From: UBA7957 sp965222695 | GTDB taxonomy: Bacteria; Pseudomonadota; Gammaproteobacteria; Granulosicoccales; Granulosicoccaceae | Assembly (NCBI GenBank): GCA_965222695.1 | Contig: OZ244967.1 | Span: forward strand, 620,001 to 684,000 | Direction of reading: 5' to 3' | Length of the DNA stretch: 64,000 nucleotides | Shown: positions 63,652 through 64,000 of the stretch, one piece after another | Numbering within the stretch: position 1 is the first letter of the stretch | How the letters are laid out: the number at the start of each line of letters is the position of its first letter | Notes under the pieces: generated by a model | The model's input: only the letters and a program-made list of their open reading frames with translations | What the model was told of the DNA's origin: nothing | Databases searched by the model: none | Program-made: the position numbers and the translations under genes

Positions 63652-64000
63652 ATGCTTAGCTTGCCAGGCTCGGTCGCGCTTTCTGACTTTCGTATTCAAC
63701 GTATCACTTCCGCCTTACAGAAGCAGCTGTCGACGCTTAAAGGGATTCAAAGCCGTTTTCTGCATTTTGTTCATACCGATTCTGAATTGAGTCCCGATCA
63801 TCTCGACAGGCTCAACGTGCTTTTGGATTATGGGCCTGTTCCCATCGTCGACAAAAGCGATCAGCAATTGATTGTGATTCCGCGGTTTGGGACTATTTCT
63901 CCCTGGTCTTCCAAAGCCAGCGATATTTTGCATAACTGCGGTTTGCCGGAGGTTGATCGGGTCGAGCGTGGTGTTCAGTATTTTATCAATGTGTCCAAAC
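63652..64000 (+). CDS. purL: Phosphoribosylformylglycinamidine synthase, 5' part
   Basis: 116 residues visible, running off the window. MLSLPGSVALSDFRIQRI, then LDYGPVPI, RFGTISPWSSKASDILHNCGL and VDRVERGVQYF match the N-terminal domain of large PurL. The start is set at ATG 63652 by comparison with E. coli (LRGSPALSAFRI) and a GGGGA six bases upstream; an in-frame ATG at 63568 would add 28 residues. It makes FGAM in purine synthesis. Core gene bordering ssrA. Confidence 0.88.
   Translation, partial: MLSLPGSVALSDFRIQRITSALQKQLSTLKGIQSRFLHFVHTDSELSPDHLDRLNVLLDYGPVPIVDKSDQQLIVIPRFGTISPWSSKASDILHNCGLPEVDRVERGVQYFINVSK

Noticed and set aside
1..64000. CRISPR arrays, rRNA genes and complete tRNA genes
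   Set aside because: None were seen on either strand by reading; only ssrA and one tRNA-Leu fragment are RNA-like.

Overview
The window looks like a chromosome segment of a free-living, probably aquatic gammaproteobacterium. The support is a tmRNA tag reading ANDDNYALAA, the Pseudomonas-like core genes (ppk1, moeB, acpH, purL), Gram-negative outer-membrane proteins (PldA, YfaZ-like), an imuA-imuB-dnaE2 mutagenesis cassette, and REP/BIME-type repeats together with a RAYT-like transposase. No rRNA gene, complete tRNA gene or CRISPR array was seen. The genus cannot be fixed from the sequence alone.

Layout. 1-2544 is the 3' part of a fused two-ATPase ABC exporter (CydDC-like). 2.8-9.1 kb holds single genes, mostly on the minus strand: an IalB-like secreted protein, outer-membrane phospholipase A, a DsrC/TusE-like protein without its C-terminal cysteine, a GNAT enzyme, a DUF4382-type lipoprotein and MoeB, followed by a 271-bp MITE-like element. 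9.2-12 kb is acpH-ppk1. 12-17.3 kb is the imuA-imuB-dnaE2 operon (minus) with a LexA-like direct repeat upstream. 17.4-26.7 kb carries a USP, an AGCS symporter, a secreted protein next to a truncated copy of the MITE, and a divergent pair of predicted lipid hydrolases (a lipoprotein alpha/beta-hydrolase and a 7-TM patatin). 26.9-30.1 kb is a two-gene orphan pilin-like locus with an Asp-rich pseudopilin and a large DNRLRE/LamG pilin. 30.1-35.6 kb has a membrane spermidine-synthase-like protein, an exported Pcm, a SRAP protein with a changed active-site residue and a bacteriohemerythrin.

36-47 kb is accessory in character: a LuxR regulator divergent from a di-haem peroxidase plus a GFA protein, a matrixin-RTX protease with a partner gene, a RAYT gene between 30-bp direct repeats, small secreted proteins and a transposase scar. 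46.9-54.9 kb is a complete malonate-use locus: matR (GntR) divergent from dctP-dctQ-dctM-matA-matB, with a perfect TTGTATACAA operator between them, then an AEC permease. 55-57 kb has a DinJ/YafQ toxin-antitoxin pair and an unknown two-TM protein. 57.2-63.1 kb is a phage/island-like block: a c-type cytochrome, small island genes (one a double-lesion pseudogene), a complete 3.34-kb IS21-family element with 5-bp target duplication and two extra cargo genes, and a 3' tRNA-Leu fragment. It ends at ssrA (tmRNA), followed by the 5' part of purL.

The genes that clearly work together are the mat locus (uptake, activation and decarboxylation of malonate under MatR), the imu/dnaE2 mutasome, the acpH-ppk1 pair, the pilin pair, the toxin-antitoxin pair and the IS21 genes. 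All functional statements come from reading the sequence and remembered family motifs; no database search was run.
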